From Apostichopus californicus (lineage: Eukaryota > Echinodermata > Holothuroidea > Aspidochirotida > Stichopodidae): a DNA stretch of 60,437 bases. The DNA lies in assembly GCA_020650975.1 (NCBI GenBank), contig JAIPMN010001226.1, positions 1 to 60,437 on the forward strand, read 5' to 3'. Positions 58,706 to 60,437 of this stretch are shown here, in pieces. Both the position numbers and the translations under genes were made by a program. The notes under the pieces are model-generated. The model saw nothing but the letters and a program-made list of their open reading frames with translations. It did no database searches and was not told where the DNA came from. How positions within the stretch are numbered: the stretch's first letter is position 1; the number at the start of each line of letters is the position of its first letter.

Positions 58706-60437
58706 TTTTTGGTTCCTTGCTAAAAGCAAAGGAACCTATGTATTCAGGTTGGCGTGTGTGTGTATGTATGTATGTGTGTGTGTGTGTGTGTGACGCTTTA
58801 GCTTGTATGCACGATAACTCAACAAGGGAATTACCGATCACTACCATACTTGGTGGGTGGGTGGCCCATAGTGACTAGATGAACCCTATTGATTTTGGTG
58901 CCGGCAAAGGTTACCAAAGGTCAGTTAGATGCCAAAAACCAATATATTAAAAACAGCAATAACTCCCATTGACAGGGTCCGACATGGTTGATATTTTGGG
59001 AGTAGTTGTGAATGGGGTAAGGGATCGTTTCCAAACATAACGGTAATGTGATCGAAGGTCAACAAAGGTTAATTAATTATAAAAAACTAGTATTTTTGTG
59101 ATAACTTCAGAACGAAATGTCCGTTAGGGTTGGGAGTTGCTTCAATGTAATCCAATTGTCGACCCGCATCTGGGTGACCCTTGACCTCAGTTTGACCTCT
59201 GGTGACCTTTACGTGTTTTGGGGATTTTTACAGTTTTGATGCTATTTTCAGATGTCAAAGGTACCTTCTGATCATAAATGTCAATAGGTTGACCCCGTGT
59301 GACCTTCTTGTGCGAAGTTATATGGGGTCAAAGTTTTTCGGTCGGAGTTAGGATGGCTGTACAGACTTTTCGTTTTGTTTTTTGGAATCAGGAGATAAAA
59401 CTACATCTGAAACCAAGGTCAAAAGGTCAAAGGTCACATTAGAAAAAATGTGCTTATTTTGGGAGGAAACGAGCAAAAAAGAAAATGTTTGGTTTTGATG
59501 CTAGATTTGGATATCAAAGGTACCTTCTGATCAAAAATGTCAATGGGTTGACACCCGTGTGACCTTTGGGTGCGAAGTTATACAAGGTCAAAGTTAATTT
59601 TCAGACATTTAATGCAATAACTCCCAGTTCCAAGGTGTGACACGGTTGACATTTTTGGACAAGTTGCAAATGGTATAGGGGAATATTTTCAAACTTAACG
59701 GTCATGTGATCCGAGGTCATCAAAGGTCAATTAATGTTAAAAAACTAGTATTTTGGGGGGAGAAAATGGGCAAAGAAAAAAATGTTTGAATTTTTATAGT
59801 TTGATGCTATATTCACGTCTCACCGATCAAAAATGTCAATAAGTTGACCCAAGGTGACCTTTGTGTGTTAAGTTATATGAGGTCAAAGTTAATCTTCAGA
59901 CATTTAGTGCAATAACTCCCAGTGCCAAGGTGTGACACGGTTGATATTTGGGACAAGTTGCAAATGGTATAGGGGAATATTTTCAAACTTAACGGTCATG
60001 TGATCCGAGGTCACCAAAGGTCAATTAATGATAAAAAACTAGTATCTTTGCGATAACTTGAGAAGAAATTGTCCTTTAGGGTTCGGAGTTGCTTCAATGT
60101 AATCCAATTGTTGACTTGCATCTGGGTGACCCTTGACCTCAATTTGACCTCTGGTGACCTTTTCATGGTTTGGGGATTTTTACAGTTTTGATGCTATTTT
60201 CAGATGTCAAAGGTACCTTTAGATCATAAATGTCAATAGGTTGACCCCCCTGTGACCTTAGTGTGCGGAGTTATGCGAGGTCAAAGTTAATTTTCAGACA
60301 TTTAATGTAATAACTCCCAGTTCCAAGATGTGACACAGTTCATATTTTTGGACAAGTTGCAAATGGTATAGGGGAATATTTTCAAACTTAACGGTCATGT
60401 GATCCGAGGTCACCAAAGGTCAATTAATGATAAAAAA
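58706..60437 (+). repeat. AGGTCA-rich interspersed repeat, plus orientation, runs off the window
   Basis: It starts with the hairpin GGTTCCTTGCTAAAAGCAAAGGAACC (58712-58737) and a (TG)n tract (58752-58790). Sub-units then repeat: the phrase AGTTAATTTTCAGACATTTA recurs near 59592, 59886 (one change) and 60286, spacings of about 294 and 400 bp. A DR2/DR1-type triple AGGTCAAAAGGTCAAAGGTCA lies at 59416-59436. No coding frame. Confidence 0.85.

Overview
The window looks like a transposon-rich stretch of a marine invertebrate deuterostome genome, most likely an echinoderm. I infer this from spliced coding fragments with GT/AG borders, from frequent TAGGCCTA/CTAACGTTAGG-type words, and from the mix of DNA transposons and non-LTR relics. 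I see no bacterial-style operons, tRNA, rRNA or CRISPR. No clearly intact host gene is present. Nearly all recognisable coding sequence comes from mobile elements and most of it is broken. Two 10-bp N gaps mark scaffold joins.

Layout. 1-12 kb: AT-rich, intergenic or intronic, with a possible solo LTR, a few candidate host exons on the minus strand and a decayed zinc-finger (TTF-like) fragment. 12.6-15.4 kb: CR1/L2-like reverse transcriptase relics on either side of a minisatellite with 141- and 168-bp higher-order periods. 15.9-17.9, 37.8-39.7 and 58.7-60.4 kb: one interspersed repeat family full of AGGTCA/TGACCT words. 19.6-23.9 kb: a 4.3-kb terminal-inverted-repeat element (hAT-like) with a dead transposase, a nested repeat and a foldback. 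24.15-29.10 kb: a complete Ginger1-type DNA transposon with 93-bp identical terminal inverted repeats, TATA target duplication and a transposase reading integrase, CXC-like, Ulp1 protease and PHD finger; a 1.18-kb non-autonomous hAT element is nested in it with a perfect 8-bp duplication. 30.9-32.7 kb: a second, unclassified transposase-like pseudogene. 40.4-43.8 kb: a dead APE-type non-LTR retrotransposon. 46.0-47.1 kb: a small element with 80-bp inverted ends.

The most interesting system is at 33.2-40.4 kb and again at 47.8-58.2 kb. At both places three modules lie together: a THAP zinc finger, a multi-exon RNase H-like D-D-E transposase (Kolobok-like), and, in convergent orientation, a separate small gene encoding the cysteine-rich zinc-binding 'ballast' domain otherwise known from the C terminus of the vertebrate P2X7 receptor. 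The two loci are quite diverged from each other, so the linkage is not a recent duplication. A TTAA-flanked terminal repeat beginning AGGTATATG and carrying a shared internal GTGACGTAG word precedes both the ballast gene (47.85 kb) and the THAP gene (57.26 kb). I infer a two-gene TTAA transposon in which the ballast-domain protein is an accessory protein. All copies here carry frameshifts, stops or inverted exons.
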